From Heterobasidion occidentale (taxonomy: Eukaryota > Basidiomycota > Agaricomycetes > Russulales > Bondarzewiaceae), in assembly GCA_039111635.1 (NCBI GenBank), contig JBCAQO010000011.1, positions 1,116,001 to 1,180,000 on the forward strand: 64,000 nt of DNA. The letters run 5' to 3'. The translations under genes and the position numbers were made by a program. The notes under the pieces were generated by a model. That model was not told the DNA's origin, did no database searches, and saw nothing but the letters and a program-made list of their open reading frames with translations. Shown piece after piece: positions 23,526-31,964 of the stretch (positions within the stretch are counted from its first letter, which is position 1; the number at the start of each line of letters is the position of its first letter).

Positions 23526-24066
23526 CCAGGCCCTCTGCCGCCCTAGGCTGCATCTAGTTGCGGAACCCTAGCCTGAGCCTGCGGCGCGGTCGTGTACATC
23601 TGTCGCATACTCACTCCTAAATATCTCGCGCCGCGCTTACTCGGATGACCGTCCCACCGCCCCCACCGTCTTCCCCGGCCTCGTCCATCGACCCATCGCG
23701 CCCTCTTGCATCTATACCCGCATCACGACATTCATCCAGACGTACACTACATACCCCCCTCGCACGCGCGCACCCTCGCAACGCGGAATTCCACGGCGCG
23801 CTGGACGCGCCGCCCGCGCCCGAGCTTAATTATCTCAACGGCCGCGCCCCCGAGGCCGAGCCCAGGACTACCCTAACCCACCTAAATGTTAATTCCCATC
23901 TAACCGCGCGCCAGCAGGCGTCGCCGATCCTCGTCGGGCCCACGGCCCCAGCCGCTGCCGGCGCGGCGGACACGAGCATAAACTGGTGGCCCTATCCCCG
24001 TGGGGCGCGACGCTCACCAGTGCCGGCGCCGCGCAGGGGGCAGCCACGGCGCTCTCCAGCGCGCCC

Positions 24067-26121
24067 ATGTCCGACACTACTACTCCCGTATCTCCCACCT
24101 CCACGGCCTCTTCCATCTCCTCTTCCACGACCTCCTCCGACCCATCCGCGTCTTCCACGGCCTCCCTCGTCCGCATCCCCGCTCTCCCGCCGTCCAGCGC
24201 GCCCTCCCCCGACCCGCGCCTCCGCCCCGCGCACACACAGCACCCCGCATTCAACATACTCTGGCTCGTGCCCGTATTCGGCGTCCTAGGGCTCCTGCTC
24301 GGCATCGCAGCCGTATGGCTCGCAGTGCGGTGCCGCAGGCGCAGGCGCGGGCGGGCGGGCGGGCTCCGCGGGCCCAACACAGGGGGTCGAGAGCGAGACG
24401 CTTCGCTGCTGTTCGGCCCGCCGTACGACGCCGCGGGCTCGTCCCACGAAGCAGAGAGCGACGCACGCACACAGATGCACGAAGCGAGCCTGCACGCGGT
24501 CGGCGCGCGCGGCGGGTCCGTGTACTCCGCGCGCTCGGAGTGGTCGCTCGTCTCGGGCGCGGGCGAGCGCCACCTGCGGCCGCCGACGACGCTGGGCGGA
24601 CGCCCCTTGGAGCTTGTCGCGCTGGCAGCGTCCCCGCCGCCCCCGCCCGCTCCCGCTGCGCGCGCGATCTCGCGGCACCCGACGTTCATCAGCTCGCGCC
24701 CCGCGACGCCGGGCTCGCTCGGGCTCCTCGGCAGCAGCGCGTATCCCTCCGAGGATGAAGCCGAGGCCGAGGGCAGGGACGACCGCGCGCGCGGGGGCAC
24801 GCGGTTCGTCCAGCGGTCGATCCGGCGCGCGATCATGGAGCGCCTCGGGATCGGGTCTGGGCTCGACAGCGCGGCGAGCAGCAGCGACAGTGCGGGCGTG
24901 AGCCGGGAGAGCAGTCGCTACAGCCGATACAGCCGGTACAGTCGGGCGGGCAGGCTCGCGGGGGGCGTGCTGAGCGGGAGCGAGGACGAGGGCGCGGTGG
25001 GCGCGGGGGCGTACGATCCGGGGCCGCAGCGCGGCGGGGACGACGACGGGTTCGGGGAGGAGGAGGAGGGGGCGTGGGCGCCCGGGCGCGGGTTCCGCAT
25101 CGTCGAAGAGGACACGGAGGCGCCGGAGCGCGTCCCGCTGCAGGTGCAGGCGCAAAGGGCACAGCGCGCTCCCACACCGCGACGCCAGACGACGCACCGC
25201 AGCACGCAGTGGCGCACGGACTCGGAAGTGCGCGCGGCCGTCGACCGCGAGCCGCGCGCGCACTGGATGGCGTGGACGCGCAGCTGGTCGCCCGCGTCGT
25301 CGTACCCGCCCACGATCGCCGACGACGAGCGCGGCCACGACGTGCACGGCGGCGAGGGCGCGCAGAAGACAGGGGATCGGTACACGCCCGTGCCGAGCCG
25401 GCACGCGACGGCGCGCAGGGCTGCGCGGGGCGCGCGCGTCGACGCGTCGGTGCTCCCGCTCAGCCCGAAGCTCATCACGTCTGACCCGCTCGAGGCGCGC
25501 CTGCTGTTCAGCCCGCCCCTCTCATCTGCCTCCGCCTCCGCGTCTGCGTCTTCGACTCCCCGCGCGCCGCGCGCGACGAGGCTCCCGCCTGTTGCGAGCC
25601 CGAGCCCCGGCCGGAAGCTGCACACCGCGCGCGAGCCCCCACTGCTCCCGTTCCCCGCCTCTCCCGCGTTCCAGAACAGGCTCACGAAGCCGCGCGCGGG
25701 GGCGCGCTCCAGCCCCTTATCCAGCCCGCCCTCCGCCACCACCGCTTCCGCCGCGTCGCACTATCCCTTCCCCTCGTCACCGCCGCCCGCGCCCGCGTCG
25801 CCCCCGAGATCACAGCCCCGCACAGGCCCCAGCGCAGGCGCACGCAGTACGTCCCCCGCGGCGCGGCATGCTGCGCGCCGCACGGCGCTCGACCGCGTCG
25901 ACGCTGTTATCGCGCAGAGCTGGAGCGCGCGCGACGTGCACGGGGAGCGCGCCCTGGCGAGTCCAGGCATGTTCGGTGCGGGTAGCCCGGTGCTGCGGGA
26001 CGAAGCCCACGCACCAGAGCAGCAGCGGGAGAGGGAGCAGGATGGAAGGGGACTGCGGTGGGCGGGCGGGATTGAGCAGAGACTGGCTGCTGCTGCCGCT
26101 GGCGCTGGAGGGAGGAGATGA
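24067..26121 (+). CDS. single-pass membrane protein with Ser/Thr-rich ectodomain
   Basis: A long intron-free frame in very GC-rich DNA. From the ATG at 24067 it encodes 684 residues: a short Ser/Thr-rich N-terminal part likely to be O-glycosylated (TSTASSISSSTTSSDPSAS), one strong transmembrane helix (ILWLVPVFGVLGLLLGIAAV) followed at once by a basic stop-transfer cluster (RCRRRRRG), and a long disordered cytoplasmic tail with SRYSRYSRYSR repeats and many SP/TP sites. This architecture is common among Agaricomycete proteins resembling Mid2/Skg6-type wall or polarity sensors; assignment to them is inference. There is no cleavable signal peptide at this start. A separate open frame at 23645-24000 (from ATG 23645) may be an upstream exon, but I could not find a convincing splice pair. 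Confidence 0.6.
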   Translation: MSDTTTPVSPTSTASSISSSTTSSDPSASSTASLVRIPALPPSSAPSPDPRLRPAHTQHPAFNILWLVPVFGVLGLLLGIAAVWLAVRCRRRRRGRAGGLRGPNTGGRERDASLLFGPPYDAAGSSHEAESDARTQMHEASLHAVGARGGSVYSARSEWSLVSGAGERHLRPPTTLGGRPLELVALAASPPPPPAPAARAISRHPTFISSRPATPGSLGLLGSSAYPSEDEAEAEGRDDRARGGTRFVQRSIRRAIMERLGIGSGLDSAASSSDSAGVSRESSRYSRYSRYSRAGRLAGGVLSGSEDEGAVGAGAYDPGPQRGGDDDGFGEEEEGAWAPGRGFRIVEEDTEAPERVPLQVQAQRAQRAPTPRRQTTHRSTQWRTDSEVRAAVDREPRAHWMAWTRSWSPASSYPPTIADDERGHDVHGGEGAQKTGDRYTPVPSRHATARRAARGARVDASVLPLSPKLITSDPLEARLLFSPPLSSASASASASSTPRAPRATRLPPVASPSPGRKLHTAREPPLLPFPASPAFQNRLTKPRAGARSSPLSSPPSATTASAASHYPFPSSPPPAPASPPRSQPRTGPSAGARSTSPAARHAARRTALDRVDAVIAQSWSARDVHGERALASPGMFGAGSPVLRDEAHAPEQQREREQDGRGLRWAGGIEQRLAAAAAGAGGRR

Positions 26122-26323
26122 GGCTCGTCGGGCTGTGCCGGTCGTGCCTCCTTTCTTTTTTTCTTTTTCTTTTTGCTGTGTGTACATTGTGATGACCTGT
26201 TTGAGTCGAGTGACGCTTTGATTTTTGGATTGATTTTTGATTTTGGGAACGAACGTTGGCTTGAGTTTTTTGCATGTCTGTGGAAGTCGCTTGTAGGAAA
26301 GTGCGCCGTCGGGTCGGTCGCCC

Positions 26324-26339
26324 CACGTGCTAGCACGTG
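26324..26339. promoter_or_regulatory. 16-bp palindrome containing two CACGTG E-boxes
   Basis: CACGTGCTAGCACGTG is a perfect palindrome with a CACGTG core at each end, the kind of site bound by bHLH factors of the Cbf1/Pho4/SREBP type. It lies about 200 bp after the membrane-protein gene and 790 bp before the secreted-protein gene, so either could be its target. Function is inferred only from the motif. Confidence 0.45.
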
Positions 26340-26992
26340 CCAGCCTATGCCAGCACACTGTTCGAGTTGTCCACCGTCAACTTTTCTCTCTCGCATCGAC
26401 TTCGCTTCTGCATGGCTTGCCCATGCTTGCCTACTCTCGGACGAGAATTGATGTTTGAATGCCCGCGCAACAGCCGCTCCCTGTCCCAGGCTTTCCTAGC
26501 ATCGTCTTTGAGACGGCCGTCGGCCGACACCTCTTCGCTCTTATGCACTCGGCCCTGAATGCTCCTCTTTGCCCTGTCTCATCTGCAACCCCAACGGAAC
26601 ATCAAGGCAGATGATCCGTTCCGGTCCTTTCGAAGGGATGCTCGACCTCGTGCACTCTCCGCCCAGTCTAGTCAGCGTGTCCGATCCTCTTCCGAGTGCG
26701 AAGTATGGCCCCTAGCACGTTCTGAGCAAGTCCCTGGCCCGCTTTATGCGAGCACCCGCTTCCATGTGTGCACGGTCTTGTGAAAGGCCTCATAACGGCC
26801 GACGGCCCTCGACGCTGCCTAGCTCGGACTAGCGCGCTCCGGGGCATCACCCGACGTCATACACACTTCTGGGGCTGTGAAGGTGTCGCGTTTCACACTC
26901 TCGCTGACGGAATGGGTGGGAGAGTGGCGTCTCCTTTCATGCTTAGCGCCGCGGTCTGCGGTCTGCGATCGCCTGAGTGCATGCTGGCTCCA

Positions 26993-26999
26993 TATATAA
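26993..26999 (+). promoter_or_regulatory. TATA box of secreted-protein gene 1
   Basis: TATATAA, 129 bp before the ATG at 27128. The paralog at 36853 has TATAAA at a similar distance. Confidence 0.55.
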
Positions 27000-27127
27000 G
27001 AGCAGGGCCCCCTAGAGTGCGAGTTTCTCGATCCTTCCTCGTCTTCGATACCCCCTATTTAACGATTTAGTGTCTCGACTTTCGTTTGCAACTTCCTCGT
27101 TGCATCGAACCCTCACCGTGCATTACC

Positions 27128-27741
27128 ATGAAGCTCTTTACTTACTTCGCAGCCATCGCCACACTCGGCGCATGCCTCCTCGGTGCTTCCGCACAGAATA
27201 TCGCGATCGGATATCCGCCCGAGGGGTTCAGTGTCTCACCGAACAGCTCGCTGACCGTTCAGGTCAACCGTCCCGTACGCACACGCTCTCCTCTCCTCAC
27301 TCGCACTTCATGTTGATCGCCGCGTCTCCGCAGAACTCCCTCACCGGCTCGCAAGAGGTCGCCATCGTGATCTCCCTCGCGCACTGCCCATCGTCGAACG
27401 TGCCCCACTGTTTCGATCCGACGCAGCTCCTCGGGCCCACGCTCTACTATGGTCCCTTCGACCCGCAGTACCCTAGCTTCCGCACGCCACAGGACGTGCC
27501 GCAGCAGAATTTCACGGTGACTGTGCCCGCGGCGTTGCAAAATGGCACGGCAGTGCTGACGGTCACGCACCTCAGTCTCGTCGGAGTGAGTGCTCGTTCC
27601 TTTTTCGCAATATTCTCAGTGCATTCTTCCGGTCTACGTTTGCGCGAGAGATGTTGACGGGCTTTTCTTTCACGATAGGCCGGACCGTATCCGTTGTTTG
27701 AGTTCAAGAACATCACGCTCGATGTGCAGCCGCAGCAGTGA
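27128..27741 (+). CDS. small secreted protein 1
   Basis: Three exons, 27128-27274, 27334-27585 and 27679-27741, all joined in phase 0, give 153 residues. A signal peptide is clear (MKLFTYFAAIATLG... with likely cleavage after GASA, before QNIAIGYPP). The mature part of about 130 residues has a conserved plan with its paralog: NIAIGYPPEGFSV, VQVNRPNSLTGSQEVAIVI, two cysteines (AHCPSSNVPHC), PTQLLGPTLY-GPFDPQYP, DVPQQNFTVTVPA and FKNITLDV. Several N-glycosylation sequons (NSS, NFT, NGT, NIT) support secretion. I know the pattern as an Agaricomycete family of unknown function; the beta-rich look suggests a wall or surface role, which is inference. Intron positions are identical to the copy at 36853. 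Confidence 0.85.
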
Positions 27742-28074
27742 TCGCCCGAAAGCACGCTCATGCCAAAACGACGTTAACTTTCGCATTCCTGTTTAGCGCG
27801 TACTTTAGTCAGGGACAGAGACTATCCTAGACACTGTTTCATATCGGATGCTTCCTCTTGGACATGTAGGTAGTGTACGCCCTCTTGTACTCAATTGCGT
27901 GCACCCATTTCGCGTTCTCGAGAAGTACGTACTCAAGTCACGGGTTCTAGCTTTGCACCTGTGCTGGTTATCACCGATCGGACGTCCTGTAGGGCTGTTT
28001 TTTGGGACCTACTCCATAACAAGCACCATCCCTTATCCAATTCTCATCGATCACCTCAGCAATCGACCTCGTTC

Positions 28075-29328
28075 ATGGATTCCTTGCCCTACGAGCTCCT
28101 CAAAGCCATCGTCTACAGAGTCTCACGCCGCAAGGATGTATTGGGTATTCGAATGGTAAACAAGACGTTGTGTGCGGTGGCCACGCCGCGCATCTTTCGA
28201 AGGGTCAACATCATGTGTACGCTTAAGAGCGCCACAGGATTCGGCGAGATCATAGAGCGCGACATCGCTCAGCACGTCGAAGTAATCTCATTCACCGGTA
28301 GGATTGACTTCTTCGCTGATGGTCAGTTCGTTCGGTCCTATTGGTGCTATCGGGCCTTGATGCTGAGTGTCCAAACCCATACCCAAATACGTCTAGAAAA
28401 AATACGCGAGGCGAATGCGCTGCGTGTTGAGAAATCCCTCGTTTCTTCATTCGCTCGCATCCATGAATTTCCGAGGCTCAAGTCTCTCAAGCTGTTATTC
28501 TCCATTGTTTACGATCCGCCTGCATATCGTATACCTCTTCAGTGGACCATCCTCTCAGCAATATTAGGCCAATCGCCTCCGCCTAATCTTTCCTCCTTAG
28601 AAATCCAGGGCCTGATGGCCTTCCGCAGCCCCCATTACGAACTCCCTTCGTTTGCACGTCTAATCAGCTCAGTAACTCGCCTCCACATTGCACCTAATCT
28701 TGGTCTCCTACACGATTCCCGCTTCCGGGATCCCTTTATTGCTTTTTGGGAGCAGGTGATCCAGCTTGACGTTCTGAGCTTGATCTCACACTCCCTCACG
28801 TCGTTCGTACTTCACAGCAACATCGACGTCGGGATTGTACCCAGGCTCGATTTCTCGCAGGTGAATCTCCCTGCACTCAGGTCCCTATCATTGGAAAAGA
28901 TCTTGTTCAACGAGGAAACGCATATTGAGGATTTCATTGTACGCCACAAGAAGACTATGAAGAAATTGTGGCTCACGGAGTGCAGAGTCGCGGTGGGCAA
29001 CGTGGAGCGAAACGCACCACGCAAGTGGTCTCAAATTTGGGAGCACTTCGAAGGAGAATTGAAGGCATTGGTGCTACTTGACGTGCGGTCCGAACTGCAC
29101 TATGACTCTAGTGACGACTCTATCATCATTGGCCCCCCCGCCGGCCCTGACGATACTGTCAACCAACACGTCAACCACGCGATACCCATGGACTATGTAC
29201 AGCAGGATGTAGATGCCGGGTACTCGTACAAACCCATTGAGATGTATTTTTTTCGCGACAAGCAGGCGCTTGAAAAGCTGCAGGTTATGGTTGGTCTTCA
29301 GGCGGCAGAATTGGAGCACAAGGACTGA
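28075..29328 (+). CDS. F-box-like protein, family copy C
   Basis: Starts at ATG 28075 (MDSLPYELLKAIVYRVS, then VNKTLCAVATPRIFRRV), with the leucine-rich body (FARIHEFPRLKSLKLLF) and conserved block (FSQVNLPALRSLSLEKIL; HIEDFIVRHKKTMKKLWL). In its paralogs the intron lies after the first 80 codons. Here the matching segment (28322-28396, GTCAGT...GTCTAG) is 75 nt long with no stop, so the gene is open whether or not it is spliced: 392 residues spliced, 417 unspliced. It sits about 330 bp after secreted-protein gene 1, the same order as secreted gene 2 and copy E. The role is presumably a substrate adaptor of an SCF ubiquitin ligase; substrate unknown. Confidence 0.75.
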   Translation: MDSLPYELLKAIVYRVSRRKDVLGIRMVNKTLCAVATPRIFRRVNIMCTLKSATGFGEIIERDIAQHVEVISFTGRIDFFADGQFVRSYWCYRALMLSVQTHTQIRLEKIREANALRVEKSLVSSFARIHEFPRLKSLKLLFSIVYDPPAYRIPLQWTILSAILGQSPPPNLSSLEIQGLMAFRSPHYELPSFARLISSVTRLHIAPNLGLLHDSRFRDPFIAFWEQVIQLDVLSLISHSLTSFVLHSNIDVGIVPRLDFSQVNLPALRSLSLEKILFNEETHIEDFIVRHKKTMKKLWLTECRVAVGNVERNAPRKWSQIWEHFEGELKALVLLDVRSELHYDSSDDSIIIGPPAGPDDTVNQHVNHAIPMDYVQQDVDAGYSYKPIEMYFFRDKQALEKLQVMVGLQAAELEHKD

Positions 29329-29676
29329 GGTAGAGAGTTGCGGGCACAAATCCTTCGACGGGAGCGGGCGGCGGCGAGCAGAAGCGAAGCGAAGTCGTAG
29401 ACGTGTTTGAGGGCAGGACGGCGGTCAGGTCATGGTCTCACAGCAGTTTACTTTTGAGTGTATACATTCGTGGAGAATGGTGTTGGAGTGAAAAGTACAA
29501 AGGCATGGATGAAGCGAGCCTCGAGAGCGAGGAATGGTGCAGAGCAAGCTGGACTCCGGGCCCGGGTCACGGGCTTTGAACCTAAACTCATCGCTCATCG
29601 AACTTCAACTTTTCCTGCAGCGGTTTCGCTCAATCATATTCCCGCCGACATCGACTACCTCGCTCTATCACTTGCT

Positions 29677-31087
29677 ATGAACTCCTTACCATACGAACTC
29701 CTCAATATCGTTATCGATGGAGTTCCCGATCGCAAGGACTTGGTTCAGGTTCGAGCAGTGAACAAGACGTTCTGTGCGCTGGTCACGCGGCGCATCTTCC
29801 GATACGTCATGGTACAGAGCACAGTCAAGAGTGCCAGAGGATTTGACGAGATCCTAGGGCGTGACGTGATCGCTCGATCTATCGAAGCGATCACGTTTAA
29901 TGGAGGCGTAGAGACATGATGAGGGTAAGTTTGTTCGCTCACATTGAAGCGAGTGGAGGACTATGTGTTCAAGGCTAGATACCTCTGATAACAGAATACA
30001 AGTCGGACTTGAACGACATCATACTAAAAGCCCTCACCTCTTCATTTTCACGCCTCTACCAGCTTCCGAGACTCAAAACCCTCGAGTTGTTGATGGGTGC
30101 GTCGCGCTATGCAGCGAGCGCGAATTGCCAATGTATCCAGTGGCCCATCTTCTCTGCGCTATCAAGTGGATCGCCCCGGCCGACTCTTACCACCCTCGTC
30201 ATCAACAGATTGGCTCCGTTGTACAACCCCGTTTACGATCTTCCTTCGTTTGGGGATCTCTTTCCATCGCTGGCCAGTCTCTCCGTCATGACGGCTTATG
30301 ATGATTTTTTTGGCACAGAGCCTCGCTTTCAGGGTTCCTTTGTCAAATTTTGGGAGGAGGCAATTCAGACTCGCATGCTCGGCTCTTGCTCACACTCCCT
30401 CACCACGCTCAGGCTTCAAGGCCAAGCAGACGTCGGCGTTGTGCCTAAGCTCGATTTCTCGCAAGCGAATTTTCCCGCGCTGGAGGCCCTTCATTGCAAA
30501 AAATCTTGTTCAACGAGGAAACGCATGTCGAAGATTTCATTGTACGCCACCCAGGAACCTTGCGGAAACTATGGCTCGCGGATTGCGCCATAGCGGTAGA
30601 AGACTTGGATGAAGGAGTCCCACGCCAGTGGTCGCATATTTGGAAGCGATTTGCACGGGAATTAAAGGGACTGGTATTGCTTATCGTCCGGTGCGATCCG
30701 CTCGATGAAGATGCCTTTACCACCGACTCTGTTGGAGACCACCACTCTTTAGGATATATACAGCCAAGTTCCCGTCCTTGGCAGACGTATGAGCCATGCA
30801 ATCTACTGTCATATGGTTTTGACGATCATATGGCTCTTATAGAGCTTCGGCAGTTGGTTCGGTCGCAGGCGGCAGAACGGCAGAAGTGCGAGGTTGAAGT
30901 AGAGGGTTGCGCGCGTGTTCAGTTGGGTAGGAGCGGCTGTGCGTGCCAGGCAGAGGAGTGGATGTGTGCGAGAGTAGTACAGACAAGTCCGTCAAGGTCT
31001 TTTCGCGCCATATTTCGAGAATGGTGGTGTGGGTGTGAGTGGAGACGTTCGTGTTACTGGGCTGGCTGGAGATGGCAGCGGAAGTGA
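29677..31087 (+). pseudogene. F-box-like family copy D, disrupted
   Basis: Starts well (NSLPYELLNIVIDGVP; VNKTFCALVTRRIFRYV), but the first exon reaches an in-frame TGA (NGGVET stop, near 29917) before the position where copy B splices. The second exon begins near 30000 (SDLNDIILKALTSSFSRLYQLP) and loses one T near 30493, where ALEALHCKKS replaces the expected ALEALSLQKIL. The correct frame resumes as KILFNEETHVEDFIVRH through LRKLWLADCAIAVEDL and stays open to 31087, past the family's usual end. It is the sister of copy B on the opposite strand. Two independent lesions make a pseudogene likely unless the sequence has errors. Confidence 0.75.
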
Positions 31088-31189
31088 AACAAGGGACAGG
31101 AGGGATGATGATACAGTGTAAAGAGGAAGCATAAAGCATTGCGTTCAAGTTGCTAGATACGCTCAGCGCTGCACCCTCGAGGAGTTGCT

Positions 31190-31420
31190 AGCTCTGCAAT
31201 TTCCATCACATAATATCTTCCTCGCACCCTCGACAGTCCTTGCCTGAAACCGCTCAAAATATCTATCTGAATCAGACGGTGAAGCTGGAGCATCTCACTA
31301 AGCATGCAGTACTCTCTGCCATCTGTTTTTCTCGTTGTCCGCGACGACTCAATGCACTGCTTCGAGCCTCCCGTCATGATTCTGAACTTCCTCAAATGAC
31401 GTCACGCGTCACCCCTAACA
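31190..31420 (+). repeat. diverged direct repeat, copy 1 (partner at 36083)
   Basis: Begins with AGCTCTGCAATTTCCATCA, as does 36083, and continues with matching stretches (TCTGAATCAGACGG/TCTGTATCAGATGG, GCATCTCA, GTGATTC/ATGATTC-type words, AACTTCC-CAAATGACGTCA/AACTTCTCCAAATAACGTCA). No reading frame is conserved. It lies upstream of the TPR-CHAT gene. Confidence 0.6.
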
Positions 31421-31964
31421 TTTCCCCTTCCACCTGGCCGCCCAGATTTATCGGTCCAGCCGGGTCGCACTCCGACACCTCTTCTCCTCTGAGACCTGCC
31501 CCTTCCTCCCACAGCATCTCAGGTCCGTGGTCTGAAGCCCACCAAACATCGTCTACTTACTGTCAGCGTAGTCGCTCAACTTCAGTCATCGAAATATGCG
31601 AGATACATAGTTAGCTTCCTTTTCACCGCGTTTGGAAAGCGCTGCTACGGGCTGCTACGGGAGGGTGTTATATCGGGTTAGATCTTGAGCGCTAATATCA
31701 AGGAGATGTTTGGACATGTGGACCTCGGCGTCTACTGGCACAACGCTGTTGTACTCGTACGCCGGAACCTCGAGGTCTCCGACCAACAATACACCTATCC
31801 CACAACGGCTGGTAGGTTTATCTTCCTCTATTCGATAGTCTAGGCAATACAGGGTATCTTGATCAGCATGGTAAGTCTTCACTGCCTGTGATCAAGTATT
31901 TCGCAGAGGTTCTGACCATTCTGGACTTCGCGGATGGCTTGTAACTTGGCATTGATCAGACTAA

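Larger units (their letters stand above)
26122..27127. other. intergenic, 3' flank and promoter region
   Basis: Apart from the E-box palindrome and a TATA box at 26993, I see no gene here. A T-rich stretch at 26154-26174 follows the membrane-protein stop and may belong to its 3' end signals. Confidence 0.5.

Noticed and set aside
24286..25742. Long minus-strand frames of 270-370 codons opposite the membrane-protein gene
   Set aside because: They are Arg/Pro/Ala-rich readings of GC-rich codons on the other strand. They lack any domain and overlap the supported transmembrane gene entirely.
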